Below, in pieces: positions 27,634-36,727 of a stretch of DNA of 64,000 nucleotides; positions within the stretch are counted from its first letter, which is position 1; each line of letters opens with the position of its first letter. Location of the stretch: positions 62,001-126,000 of the forward strand of contig CAVXYK010000014.1 of assembly GCA_963765875.1 (NCBI GenBank), read 5' to 3'. A model generated the notes under the pieces. That model had not been told where the DNA came from. It saw nothing but the letters and a program-made list of their open reading frames with translations, and made no database searches. This DNA comes from JAWKOK01 sp963765875 (lineage in GTDB: Bacteria > Chloroflexota > Anaerolineae > Caldilineales > Caldilineaceae). A program made the translations under genes and the position numbers.

Positions 27634-28437
27634 ATGAATCGATCATGGCAACACAATCGCAGTTTCGCACTCTTGCTGCTCGCCAGTAGCCCTCTTCTGC
27701 TCTTTCTGTCCGTCCCACTCCTGGCGTTGATCCTGCGCATCACGCCGGCAGCATTGTTGAGCACACTCTTCACGCCCCAGGTCGCACAGGCCATCGCGTT
27801 GAGCATGACAACAACGCTGGCGACGTTGTGTATCGCACTCGTTGCCGGCACGCCGTTGGGCTTCCTCCTGGCCCGCTATCGCTTCCCAGGCTACACATTG
27901 GTTGACACGCTGGTCGATCTGCCGCTGGTCCTGCCGCCTGCGGTTGCAGGCATCGCCTTGCTCATGGCCTTCGGACGGCGCGGATTGTTGGGCAGCACAT
28001 TGGCCGATCTAGGCATCGAGATCGCCTTCACCTGGACCGCAGTGGTATTGGCTCAGAGTTTTGTCGCTATTCCATTTTATGTCAAATACGCCAAGTCCGG
28101 ATTCGGCAGCGTCAATCGTACGCTTGAGCAGGCGGCACGGCTAGACGGCGCGAGCAACTTCCAGACATTTCGCTATGTGACCATCCCGTTGTCCTGGGGC
28201 ATTCTGCTGACCGGCATGATCATGGCATGGGCACGCGCTATGGGTGAATTTGGCGCAACCATCATCTTTGCGGGGAATTATCCCGGCCGCACTCAGACCA
28301 TGCCGCTGGCCATCTATCTCGGGTTCGAATTGGATCTGGATATCGCTCTGACGTTGTCCGTGATCCTGATGTCGATCTCTTTCGCTGTGCTGTTTGTGGT
28401 CAAACGCATTCTTGGAGCCAAAGTAAGCATCTACTAA
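27634..28437 (+). CDS. modB: Molybdate ABC transporter permease
   Basis: A 267-residue permease with six hydrophobic helices. It carries the cytoplasmic EAA coupling loop EQAARLDGASNFQTFRYVTIP, which contacts the ATPase. Other family landmarks are ATLCIALVAGTPLGFLLAR, LPLVLPPAVAGIALL, QSFVAIPFYVKYAKSGF and MGEFGATIIFAGNYPGRTQT, the last being highly typical of ModB. ATG 27634. It forms an operon with modA. Immediately after the stop is a 100-base nested palindrome rather than modC. Confidence 0.94.
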   Translation: MNRSWQHNRSFALLLLASSPLLLFLSVPLLALILRITPAALLSTLFTPQVAQAIALSMTTTLATLCIALVAGTPLGFLLARYRFPGYTLVDTLVDLPLVLPPAVAGIALLMAFGRRGLLGSTLADLGIEIAFTWTAVVLAQSFVAIPFYVKYAKSGFGSVNRTLEQAARLDGASNFQTFRYVTIPLSWGILLTGMIMAWARAMGEFGATIIFAGNYPGRTQTMPLAIYLGFELDLDIALTLSVILMSISFAVLFVVKRILGAKVSIY

Positions 28438-28442
28438 GTAAC

Positions 28443-28543
28443 TGTCCGCAAAGAACTTAGCGGCTTGAACCTCCGGGAGGGGGTCAGACCCACCTCGTTC
28501 AGCCAAAGCTTCGTAACCCCCTCCCGGAGGTTCTTTGCGGACA
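28443..28543. repeat. Nested palindromic element after modB
   Basis: The outer arms are TGTCCGCAAAGAAC (28443-28456) and GTTCTTTGCGGACA (28530-28543), a perfect 14-bp pair. The inner arms are AACCTCCGGGAGGGGG (28468-28483) and its exact complement (28517-28532), around a further GGGTCAGACCC-like turn. It may end modAB transcription or be a small non-autonomous repeat element. Confidence 0.8.
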
Positions 28544-28567
28544 CTCACTAAGATCATTGGATTTGCC

Positions 28568-29245
28568 ATGGGAATTCTACTCTATTCTGACAGCGAAACA
28601 CTGGTTCATTCCATCAGCAGCCACGTCGGCGAGATGATCGTCGTCCTGCTCACGACCGGCAAAAGCGACCTTGCCGCACCGTTGCAGAGCCAACTGCCCG
28701 AGTTGCTGTCCATTGACGTAACGGGACCACGCCTCAGCCGGCTCAATTTTGATGCCATCAGCCTGGCCATCATCGACCTGACGCCGTCCGAGTTGCTGAG
28801 CAGCGCAGGTCGACGGCTCATCGATGTGCTTGGACATTTAGCCCAGGAGTCCCTAACATTGGCTCTTTTCGGGCCTGCAACAGCGACAGTAGGATCCATG
28901 CTCCAGGACGGCGTCACTGCCGGACTCAACTTGATTCCGCGCACAACGGTAATTGATGATGTTTTGGCTGTGCCGGACCTGAACGCCCTTCTGGCGTCAC
29001 TGAGTCAATCCGGTGTCCGTCTGCTTGCGCTGGACCATCCTGTGCAGGCCATATATGACTTCGACACAGATTCGATCAAGGTGGCGGAGGTGAAGAGCAT
29101 GTCAATCAAAGATGGTGGTGCAGCCGGGGATGCGTCTAGCGTGGAGGGCAAAGCCATGATGATTGCCTTCACAGCCGGTCCGGAAGGACCCACTGCGCGC
29201 ATACAGATACTCACCCCTGGCATGCAACGCCGCTGGCCAGAATAG
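28568..29245 (+). CDS. Conserved-looking protein of unknown function
   Basis: A 225-residue soluble protein of unrecognised family. Alternating strands and helices (ILLYSDSETLVHSISSHVGE, ISLAIIDLTPSELLSS, ESLTLALFGPATATV, GVRLLALDHPVQAIYDFD) suggest a Rossmann-like or amidotransferase-like alpha/beta fold, but no nucleophile elbow or nucleotide loop is evident. The tail has basic residues and ends MQRRWPE. The start was set to ATG 28568, because an upstream in-frame ATG at 28535 would put coding sequence inside the palindromic element. The double-SDR gene follows after 14 bases, so the two are probably co-transcribed. Confidence 0.6.
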   Translation: MGILLYSDSETLVHSISSHVGEMIVVLLTTGKSDLAAPLQSQLPELLSIDVTGPRLSRLNFDAISLAIIDLTPSELLSSAGRRLIDVLGHLAQESLTLALFGPATATVGSMLQDGVTAGLNLIPRTTVIDDVLAVPDLNALLASLSQSGVRLLALDHPVQAIYDFDTDSIKVAEVKSMSIKDGGAAGDASSVEGKAMMIAFTAGPEGPTARIQILTPGMQRRWPE

Positions 29246-29259
29246 AACAGGGGAACTCT

Positions 29260-30885
29260 ATGCCGAGCAACGAACCAGGTCGGACAGTCTTGATCACAGG
29301 CGCCACCGATGGCATCGGTCTGGCGCTTGCACAGCGCTATGCGCGATCGGGTGAACGGCTCGTGCTGGTTGGACGCAGATCGTTAGGCGATCTTGACGCA
29401 ACATTCTTCAATCAAGAAAATTACTGTCAAGTTGATCTGGCAAGCGCAGACTGCGCTGAGGCAATCGAACAGTGGCTCAGCGACCGGCAGATCAGCTGGA
29501 TCGATCTGCTCGTGCACAATGCAGGCGTCGGCTATGTCGGACCGATCCGCGAGCAGACGACAGAAAACATCGACCAACTGATCGCCGTCAACCTCAAAGC
29601 GCCGATTGCGCTGACCCATGCGCTTTTGCCAATGGTCGATGGCTGCGGCGGCAAGCTCATCTACATCAGCTCAGTGGCCTCCGTGCTTCCCGGTCCAGAC
29701 TACGCCGTCTACTCTGCCACCAAGGCCGCGCTCGATGGCTTCGTGCGCAACCTCCAAATTGAGCTCTCGGCAGCCGGCAGCGCCGCGACAGCACACTTGG
29801 TTCACCCAGGCGCGACACGCACCAGCATGCACGCAAAGAGCGGCATGGACCTATCCGTAGAGGAACAAGCGCGGTTTTCATCGGTAGACGAAGTTGCGGC
29901 CCAGCTTGAGCATGTCATTGAACGCGGGCCGCGACGGCAAGCCCTTGGGTCCACGAATCGGCTGGGGCTGGCGGCAGGGAACTTGATGCCGGACACGGTT
30001 GAACGACTCATGCGTGCCAGGTCCGCGAAGCAGGCTGCACCTGAAATCGGAGCCATTGAAGCGCCAGGCGGCGCCACGAGCGACATAGGCTCAGAGTCCG
30101 ACATAGGAACATCAGGTCAGCAGCCGCACTGTGTCATTACCGGAGCAGCAGACGGCATCGGACGGGCGCTTGCACTGGCGTTCTCTGCCGCCGGCTATTC
30201 AATCACCGGGATCGACATTGATAGCGAGCGCTCTATGCGCACCCAGGCCGAGATCATCAATCGGGGCGGGGCGGCACGATTTCTCATCGCAGACTTGTCT
30301 ACATCCGAGAACGTTGAACGGGTGACCGCGCAATTGGCCACCCGGCCACCCATCGACCTCCTCGTACACAACGCCGGCATCAACGCTGTCGGCGCTTTTG
30401 ACAAGCAGCCGCTCGCACCCCAGTTCAAAGTGCTCGAAATCAACCTGCGAGCGCCTTTGTTGCTCACTGCGGGGCTGCTCAGGACCGATCGCCTAACACC
30501 CGGTGGACAGATCATCTGCCTAGCGTCGCTCTCAACGTTTGTGGGCTATCCCGGCGCGGCTGTATACGCGGCCAGCAAAGACGGAATCGTCTCCTATGCA
30601 CGCAGCCTCTCGGTGGCGTTGACCGGCCAGGACATCAGTATACTGACTGTCTTTCCAGGGCCGACACGAACCGAACATGCTCGACGCTATAGCCCGGACA
30701 ACCGCCGTGAATCAAGCCGTATGGCACCGGAAACATTGGCGCGTCATGTGGTCAAGGCGTCCCAACGACGACGCCGCACGCTCGCTCCCGGCATCGGGAA
30801 TCGGGCATTTGCCCTCTTTGGCCGGCTTGCGCCCCGCTTGACTGAGCAGGCCATGCGCAGGACGATCTTTGACAAACTCGACTGA
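29260..30885 (+). CDS. Two-domain short-chain dehydrogenase/reductase (SDR-SDR fusion)
   Basis: A 541-residue protein made of two complete SDR domains. Domain 1 (about 1-250): TGATDGIG at 13-20, NAG at 87-89, and catalytic S138, Y151, K155 (YSATK). Domain 2 (about 288-541): TGAADGIG at 294-301, NAG at 371-373, and S423, Y436, K440 (YAASK). An Ala/Gly/Ser-rich linker joins them. Both triads are intact, so both halves could reduce or oxidise a carbonyl/hydroxyl with NAD(P)H. Domain 2 has an acidic residue after strand 2 (GIDIDSERS), suggesting NAD(H); domain 1 has VGRRS, suggesting NADP(H). ATG 29260. Most SDRs are single-domain, about 250 residues. Substrate unknown. Confidence 0.9.
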   Translation: MPSNEPGRTVLITGATDGIGLALAQRYARSGERLVLVGRRSLGDLDATFFNQENYCQVDLASADCAEAIEQWLSDRQISWIDLLVHNAGVGYVGPIREQTTENIDQLIAVNLKAPIALTHALLPMVDGCGGKLIYISSVASVLPGPDYAVYSATKAALDGFVRNLQIELSAAGSAATAHLVHPGATRTSMHAKSGMDLSVEEQARFSSVDEVAAQLEHVIERGPRRQALGSTNRLGLAAGNLMPDTVERLMRARSAKQAAPEIGAIEAPGGATSDIGSESDIGTSGQQPHCVITGAADGIGRALALAFSAAGYSITGIDIDSERSMRTQAEIINRGGAARFLIADLSTSENVERVTAQLATRPPIDLLVHNAGINAVGAFDKQPLAPQFKVLEINLRAPLLLTAGLLRTDRLTPGGQIICLASLSTFVGYPGAAVYAASKDGIVSYARSLSVALTGQDISILTVFPGPTRTEHARRYSPDNRRESSRMAPETLARHVVKASQRRRRTLAPGIGNRAFALFGRLAPRLTEQAMRRTIFDKLD

Positions 30886-30921
30886 CCCACTGCTTTCGCC
30901 CACGTTCACGATAGCGGACCA

Positions 30922-32739
30922 TCAGAGCAGCCGGCGGATCGCGGCATCAATGTCCGGTCGCTCCAGCGGCGATTCGGTGACCGGTCGACCGGCCACATGT
31001 CGCCACATCTCCACGTCGCCTCTCTTCAGGCCGAGTTTGCGAAAAAGCCCCTGTCCACGCAACGTGGCATAGAAGCGAAGAATTGCCTCAGCAACTGCTC
31101 GGCGGCGGGCAGCCGGGGCCCGCCATCGTTCAACGAAGTAGTCAGCAAGATAGAGTCGTTTGACGTTGATGCCGACGGCGACAAAGTCATCCAGTGTCCA
31201 TTTGTTGGGATTGAGCGAAAGCGCATGCTCGACGGCGGCCGTGGCATCCAAAATCGTTCGGCAGTCAGACTGCTCAAGAAACGCAGAGAGCGGCTTGTCT
31301 GAAGTGGCGTGCAGATAGAGGCGTTCGCTGGCGCGCGTCACAGCGACATAGAGAAGCCGGCGTTCTTCAGACTCGTTCTGCGACTTAGACAGCGGAATCA
31401 ACCCTGCATTGCATCCGGGCACAAAGAGAATCGGCCATTCCAGTCCTTTGGCTCTGTGAATCGTGGTGATGGTGACTCGATCGGTCGGTGTGCGGCGAAC
31501 CGTACCGCTATTCCTCGATCCGACCTCATCAACAGTCTCATCAACGACCATGCTGGTGGCGATCCCGACAGAGCGCAGCATATCGACCAGCAGAGCCGCT
31601 TGCCCATTGATCCGCAACAGAATCGCCATGTCGCCAAGCGCAATGCCATCGTCACGCAGAAGCGAGATCTGGCGAGCAATGGCCCGTGCCATTTCGATCT
31701 CGTTCTCGTGGATATCCAACCCGGTTTCGCCGCCAAAACCGCGCACGAGTTGCATTATCTTGCGTTGCCGCTGCGGTTCGTGTTGCATGAGTTGATCGGC
31801 CAGCACAATCTGCGAGGCCTGACCGCGGAAATTCTCGGTCATGAAGTAAGTGGCGGCGCGACGATAGCGCCGCTTGAATCGACGCAGATAGGACGGATCG
31901 GCCCCGCGCCACTCGTAGATGGTCTGGTCATCGTCGCCGATGACCATATAGTTGCGATGAGATTCGGTGATCAGATCGAGGATCTCGGCCTGGGCACGAT
32001 TGGCATCCTGGAACTCGTCGACCAGCACCGTGCGATAGCGCCGCTGCACCATCTCCAGCAGATCGTCATGTCGTGCGAGCGTCTCCCAGCCCATCATCAA
32101 CATGTCGTCAAATGTCAGCAGCTGCTCAGCCTCTCGAATGGCCTCGAAGCGACGATAGAGATCGACGTAGTGAGGTCTGTCCGGCGGCGGTTCGGCTCGC
32201 CGGGCCGCCTTGCGGCGCCGGCGAGAAAGACGCAACGAGCGCAAGTCCGGATAGAGAAGGCCGCTCTTGCAAGAGCGCACGAAGCGCAGAAAGTCCTCCG
32301 GATCAGTCTGCTGGAGCTGTACTGCACCCGCAGGACGCTCGCTTTGTGCGGAGGCAAGCGTCGCCGCCAACAGTTGACGCTCAATGGCGGCGGGACTCCG
32401 TGTCGCGGCTGCCAAATTATACGCCGGCAGCAGACCTCGTTTGATGGCCAGTTGGACAATTGAATAGCCGAGTGCATGCAATGTCTTGACCTGTACGTCA
32501 TGACCAAAAGGCCATCGCCCCAGGGCAATCTCGATCTGCCGATCGGCGTCACGGTTGTAGGAGGTCGCCAGAATCTGCCGGGGGCGTATCGCCCCTCTTC
32601 AACAAGGCGGGCGATGCGATGGACCATGGCCGTTGTTTTGCCGGCCCCAGCCACTGCATAGACAAGGGCAGGCCCCGTATTGTGGTCGACAATGGCTTGC
32701 TGTTGGGCTGTGAGTCGGAAGGGACGCGCGACGGGGCAT
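30922..32739 (-). pseudogene. UvrD/PcrA-like SF1 helicase with two frameshifts near the 5' end
   Basis: About 605 codons. Motifs in order: Q-motif-like LTAQQQAIVDHNTGP, Walker A YAVAGAGKTTAMVHR, motif Ia region ILATSYNRDA, Walker B VLVDEFQDANRAQ, motif III VIGDDDQTIYEWRGA, motif V TIHRAKGLEWPILFVPG and motif VI LLYVAVTRASERLYL. It is a 3'-5' DNA translocase by family. The frame changes near 32720, just after ATG 32739, and again near 32578, where one C seems missing from a C run in YAP-RQILATS. Total length remains divisible by three. The gene starts six bases after the SCP2-like gene stop, so they are translationally coupled. It is shorter than UvrD (about 700 residues). Confidence 0.8.
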
Positions 32740-32744
32740 AGCTT

Positions 32745-33248
32745 TCAAATCTCCCACGGCTCAGGCTCTGTCGATCGAATTCGTTTGACGAAGGAACGCA
32801 ATTGCCAGAGCGTAAAGATGCCGTGTGAAGCGCCGAAGGCCAGCGTCTTAGGGCCGCTCTTGATGACCAATTGCAGATGCCCATGTCGGATCAGCGTTGT
32901 GAACGGAGCCACAATACGAAAGCCGACGCGCCGCGCCGGATCGTCATCAAGGATGAGCGAGAAGAGCTGGACAGCGACGTCATCTGCACCGTTGGCCTCA
33001 GTCGTTGCCAGTGCATCGATGGAAGCAGGCGTGAAGCGGAAGACAAAGTCAGGGTTCTCGCCGCGACCGCTTCGGAGGCTGACTGCATCGCGCTCCTTGA
33101 CCAGCTGCCATACACTGCCGGGTAGGTGGCTGAAATAGACATTGCTCGCAGCGCCTTCGGCAACAGATTGCATGGCTTGAACCCAGATCGGGTTCTCGGC
33201 AAAGAGTTCAGCCAGTTGGATCACATAGGGATCGTACTTCAGAGTCAC
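32745..33248 (-). CDS. SCP2-like lipid-binding domain protein (tentative)
   Basis: A 167-residue soluble protein. The central part (VYFSHLPGSVWQLVKERDA, DFVFRFTPASIDALA, VAVQLFSLILDDDPARRVGF, VIKSGPKTLAF) has the strand-helix order and hydrophobic pattern of SCP2/sterol-carrier folds, but no decisive motif. GTG 33248 overlaps the stop of the NUDIX gene, and the stop is six bases before the helicase ATG. This three-gene overlap implies one transcript. Its role beside a helicase and a NUDIX hydrolase is not apparent. The family call is weak; the gene itself is well supported. Confidence 0.5.
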   Translation of the reverse strand: MTLKYDPYVIQLAELFAENPIWVQAMQSVAEGAASNVYFSHLPGSVWQLVKERDAVSLRSGRGENPDFVFRFTPASIDALATTEANGADDVAVQLFSLILDDDPARRVGFRIVAPFTTLIRHGHLQLVIKSGPKTLAFGASHGIFTLWQLRSFVKRIRSTEPEPWEI

Positions 33249-33250
33249 GC

Positions 33251-33686
33251 CTAGAAGTTCTCTTGCACAACAGAGGGCAGGGCCAAGATCATTGTCTCTA
33301 AATCGGTATCACGTACCCGCTCAGCAGCTGTCTTCACGTCCACCCACTCTCGATTCCGATCATCCTCCGGCCAGGTATCGTGGACAGTCTTGACCTTCAT
33401 GGCATAGACGGCGATATGGCAGATACCTCCCCACTTATCGTTCTCGTAGCTCCCAAGCGACGGCCCACATACGACTCCCTCGACGCCTGCTTCCTCCCAG
33501 GCTTCCTTCTGTGCGGACGCAATTGAGCGTCAGATCCTGCTCAACGATCCCTTTGGGTATGATCCAGCGCTTCCGACGCCTTGACGTGATCAACAGCACC
33601 TCCAGTTTGTCGCGGCGAAAGCGAAACGGGATGACGGCAGACTGGTTGTAGAAATAGTCGGGCTGTGTGCGCATTGAATACTCCAA
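33251..33686 (-). pseudogene. NUDIX hydrolase, one-base insertion in the NUDIX box
   Basis: About 144 residues after correction. It starts RTQPDYFYNQSAVIPFRFRR and LEVLLITSRRRKRWIIPKGI. The NUDIX box then begins (GIVEQDLTL) and changes frame near 33523, where one T of AATTGCG appears extra. In the next frame the box completes as ASAQKEAWEEAGVEGVV, followed by GSYENDKWGG, HIAVYAMKVK and HDTWPEDDRNREW. The REAxEE-type core reads KEAWEEAG. The family hydrolyses nucleoside diphosphate-linked compounds, often diadenosine or inositol polyphosphates when this short. It is the first gene of the operon with the SCP2-like and helicase genes. Confidence 0.8.
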
Positions 33687-33778
33687 GTAGTCGGGATATG
33701 ACGATTGTAGACCAAGTATAAGTGCGGTACGATTCGGGTGTCAATGCGAGCAGGATGGTGAAAGAAAGGCGAAAGCAA

Positions 33779-34762
33779 ATGCGAATCCTGATCCTGGGCG
33801 GGACAATTTTTCTAGGGCGACATCTGGTCGACATCGCCAAAACACGCGGTCATGAAATCACGCTATTCAACCGGCGACAACACAATCCCGATCTGTTTCC
33901 CGATGTCGAGAAGCTGCGCGGCGACCGCGATGGCGATCTCACCGCGCTGGAGGGTCATCAGTGGGACGCGGTCATCGACACCTGTGGCTATGTTCCCCGT
34001 CTGGTACAGACTGCCGCTGAGCTTCTCGCTGACTGCGTGAAGCACTACACGTTCATCTCCAGCATCTCGGTCTACGCCGACGATTCAATGCCGGGCATCA
34101 CCGAAGCCGCAGCCGTAGGCACGCTGGCCGACGAGAGCGTGGAAGTGATCGACGGCGAGACCTATGGGCCGCTCAAGGCGCTCTGTGAGCAAGCAGCGGA
34201 AGCCGCCATACCCGGCCGGGTGCTCAATGTGCGCGCCGGTTTGATCGTGGGGCCTCACGACCCCACCGACCGTTTCACCTATTGGCCGGCACGGATTGCG
34301 CGGGGTGGCACTGTGTTGGCGCCGGGCAACCCGAGACAGATCGTCCAGTTCATTGATGTGCGCGACCTCGCTGCGTGGATTATCCGGTCCGTGGAGGCCA
34401 ATGTCACCGGCGTCTTCAACGTGACGGGACCGGCAAACCCATTAACCATGGTGGATTTTCTGCAAGCATGCGTTGACGCCACAAACAGCGACGCCACTTT
34501 CACATGGGCAGACGAGCAATTACTGATCACCCACAACGTTGCACCCTTCGTGGAAATGCCGCTCTGGGTACCCGCAGCACACGCGGGGATGATGCAGGCC
34601 AATTGTAGCAAGGCCCTTGTCAATGGGCTGACGTTCCACCCCCTGCAGGAGACCATCGCTGATACCATGGCATGGCAGGCGACGCGGGATGACGGGTATG
34701 AGTGGCGTGCAGGGCTGGCGGAGAAACGGGAGAGAGAGCTGCTAGACCTGTTGCGGGAATAG
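33779..34762 (+). CDS. NAD-dependent epimerase/dehydratase family protein (extended SDR)
   Basis: A 327-residue protein. The N-terminal Rossmann loop is MRILILGGTIFLGRHLVDIA, followed by ITLFNRRQHNPDLFPDVEKL (ribose/phosphate binding). DAVIDTCGYVP, HYTFISSISVYADD and GPLKALCEQAAE carry the conserved Ser and a YGPLK tyrosine-lysine pair. VRAGLIVGPHDPTDRFTYWP and FIDVRDLAAWI complete the atypical/extended SDR pattern seen in CSP41-like and isoflavone-reductase-like proteins. ATG 33779 has AAAGG upstream; 19 codons of an upstream frame are unrelated. It diverges from the NUDIX operon and has no metabolic neighbour to name a substrate. Confidence 0.85.
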   Translation: MRILILGGTIFLGRHLVDIAKTRGHEITLFNRRQHNPDLFPDVEKLRGDRDGDLTALEGHQWDAVIDTCGYVPRLVQTAAELLADCVKHYTFISSISVYADDSMPGITEAAAVGTLADESVEVIDGETYGPLKALCEQAAEAAIPGRVLNVRAGLIVGPHDPTDRFTYWPARIARGGTVLAPGNPRQIVQFIDVRDLAAWIIRSVEANVTGVFNVTGPANPLTMVDFLQACVDATNSDATFTWADEQLLITHNVAPFVEMPLWVPAAHAGMMQANCSKALVNGLTFHPLQETIADTMAWQATRDDGYEWRAGLAEKRERELLDLLRE

Positions 34763-34866
34763 CGGAGTCGGTATCAGACTCGGAAGTCAGACATTGGCTC
34801 TTTCAGATCTGATGTAGATGACGAATCCGCACGAGGCTAAGGCCAATCCAAGGGAATGATTCTCCC

Positions 34867-34935
34867 AAAGTCCCCGGCACTGCCCAGTCGAAGTCTGGTC
34901 AAGAGATCCCGTTTGTGGGCAGTGCCGGGGACTTT
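34867..34935. repeat. 20-bp perfect inverted repeat, AAGTCCCCGGCAC family, copy 1
   Basis: The left arm at 34867-34886 contains AAAGTCCCCGGCAC and continues TGCCCA. The right arm at 34916-34935 is its exact complement, around a 29-base loop. A related, less perfect copy lies at 63687-63762. It sits in the 388-base gene-free gap 34763-35150, which otherwise shows only short degenerate GC-rich stretches. Confidence 0.8.
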
Positions 34936-35150
34936 CACAGAGGTATCTTTGTTTCCGGAGCAGCCTAAAGCCCCCCGTGCGATTGAACGACGCCCGCTAA
35001 ACCCAGCTTGCTTGTCCAGCTACCAGCCCCGTTTACGGGGCGTTGTTACGTAGCACCGGTCCATTTATGGCGGTGCGGGCCTTGTCAACCACATAAAATC
35101 CTGTTGAACCCAGACATTCTACGCACGCCCCGAACTGGCCGGTTTCCGGC

Positions 35151-36319
35151 CTACAGAGCGGCCTGCAACAGCTCAATCAACGCCTCTTCCGTCAACGCAA
35201 TCGGGTTTCCCTTCATGCTGCTTGACGGCATGGCCTTGGCCACGACGTCGGCCAGATCATTCTCCGTCATGCCATAGCTCGCAAAGCCGGGCATCCCCAG
35301 TTCATCGCAGAGCGCCTGCACCCATTCAACACCGTCGGCGATGCCTGCATCGGCCCGGCCAGTCACGATTCGGGCGACCTCGACATAGCGGGCCAGCGCC
35401 GGTGAGTTCGGTTGGCGGTCCGTCAATGCTCGCACGTTGGCCTCCATCACCAGCGGCAACAGGCGGGCGCAGACCGCGCCGTGAGGCGCGTCGAACATGC
35501 CGCCGATGGGCCCGGCAAAGCCATGGACCGCACCGAGCTTCGCATTGGCCAATGCCAGGCCACCACAGAGGCTGGCCAGTGCCATATCTCGTCGCGCAGC
35601 CACATCGCCGCCGTGATGATAGGCACGCGAGAGTGAGCGGGCGGCCCGCGCCAAACCTTCCCGGCAGAAGCCGTCAGTCAAAGGCGTAGCCAGATGCGAT
35701 ACGAAGGGTTCCAGGCATTGAGTCAGCGCGTCCAGGCCGGTGGAAGCGGTCACCGACTTGGGAACAGACAAGGTCAGTTCCGGATCGACAATGGCCACAT
35801 CGGGCAACATAGACACGCTGCGCAGACTGACCTTGACTCGATGCGACGGTGAGGCCAGCACTGCATTGCGTGTCACTTCAGCGCCGGTTCCCGCCGTGGT
35901 CGGAATGGCAATCATCGGAACAGAGTCGTTGGCCAACGGTAGACCCCGGCCGATCACTTCCAGATAGTCAAGGGGATCACCCGCGTTGGGTAGCAAGGCG
36001 GCAATCGCCTTGGCGGCATCGATCACGCTGCCGCCGCCCATGCCGATGACCAGATCCGACCGCTGCGCACGCGCCGCTCGACCCCGGCAAGTACGACATC
36101 CACGGTCGGCTCGCTGGTGACCGCATAAGTGGCAACCCGCAGCCCGTGCACGGCAAGCAGGGCGAGAAGCGGCTCGATCCGCTCGGGCATACTGCCGTGA
36201 ACCACAAGCGCGCGTCGGCCCAGGCCCTGGGCAATTTCGCCGGCCTTGGCTAGCGTTCCTTCGCCGAAGAGAATGCGCCCGGCGGTGGCAAATTCAAAGA
36301 TCAAGGTCTCGTTTGACAT
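35151..36319 (-). pseudogene. Iron-containing alcohol dehydrogenase (group III), one frameshift
   Basis: About 389 residues after restoring one missing base near 36060. The N-terminal part reads FEFATAGRILFGEGTLAKAG and RALVVHGSMPERI. The frame break falls in the segment RVRAQRSDLVIGMGGGS. It then continues with GGGSVIDAAKAIAALLPN, PMIAIPTTAGTGAEVTRNAV, VDPELTLSVPKSVTASTGLD and the metal-binding region GAVHGFAGPIGGMFDAPHG. This is the complete Fe-ADH/maleylacetate reductase pattern with its Asp and His iron ligands. ATG 36319 follows the ABM gene stop by seven bases, so they form an operon. It would oxidise an alcohol or reduce an aldehyde with NAD(P)H. Confidence 0.88.
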
Positions 36320-36326
36320 GGCCCGC

Positions 36327-36644
36327 TCACTCAACCATGTCCCAGCCGCGCTCGTCTGGAAAAACACTATCGTATTTGATTGCGCTGCGCGGCTCGGCCA
36401 TCATCTCGGCCACTGTGTCGCGCCAGGTTGCGTAGTGTGTGGTCTCCTTGTGCCGTGCCGGATCATCGGCGGTGCGATAGACCTCGACAAGCACGAAGCG
36501 GTTCGGATCATCCTGCTGTTGGACTACATCAAAACGCGCAATGCCCGGTTCCTGGACGCTGTTACGCGCGTTCTCGAGGGTGGCGACCTTGAACGCTTCG
36601 ACAAATTGAGGTTTCACATGCACAAACACATGGACGATGAACAT
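36327..36644 (-). CDS. Antibiotic-biosynthesis-monooxygenase (ABM) fold protein, LsrG-like
   Basis: A 105-residue protein with the ferredoxin-like ABM fold. MFIVHVFVHVKPQFVEAFKV opens the first strand and helix. EPGIARFDVVQQQDDPNRFV and LVEVYRTADDPARHKETTHY form the core, with the conserved His-x3-HY in the dimer-interface helix. The group includes quinol monooxygenases and the autoinducer-2 isomerase LsrG. No Lsr transport or kinase genes are near, so the specific LsrG reaction is not supported. It is the first gene of the operon with the Fe-ADH. Confidence 0.82.
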   Translation of the reverse strand: MFIVHVFVHVKPQFVEAFKVATLENARNSVQEPGIARFDVVQQQDDPNRFVLVEVYRTADDPARHKETTHYATWRDTVAEMMAEPRSAIKYDSVFPDERGWDMVE

Positions 36645-36705
36645 CTGTTTTCCTTTCTGGGTGTATGGGGATTGGGGATCGGGTTAGCTGAAGCACCAAA
36701 TCACC

Positions 36706-36727
36706 AATCCCTAATCCCTAATCCCTA
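36706..36727. repeat. Three copies of a 7-bp tandem repeat AATCCCT
   Basis: AATCCCT is repeated three times with a trailing A. The opposite sense GGGGATTGGGGATCGGG lies 25-40 bases upstream, so a hairpin could form between the ABM gene start and the epimerase stop, which overlaps the last repeat. Confidence 0.6.

Noticed and set aside
28568..29245. Cyanophycinase or class-I amidotransferase identity for the unknown protein
   Set aside because: Fold looks vaguely similar, but no Ser/Cys nucleophile elbow is present.
31309..32463. 384-residue plus-strand frame opposite the UvrD-like gene
   Set aside because: Antisense shadow of the helicase; composition is unlike real proteins here.
36327..36644. 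LsrG (autoinducer-2 processing) as firm identity
   Set aside because: ABM fold is clear, but no lsrK/lsrF/lsr transporter is near; kept as family level only.
36706..36727. Telomere-like CCCTAAT repeat
   Set aside because: Only three units, inside a bacterial operon; a chance tandem repeat.
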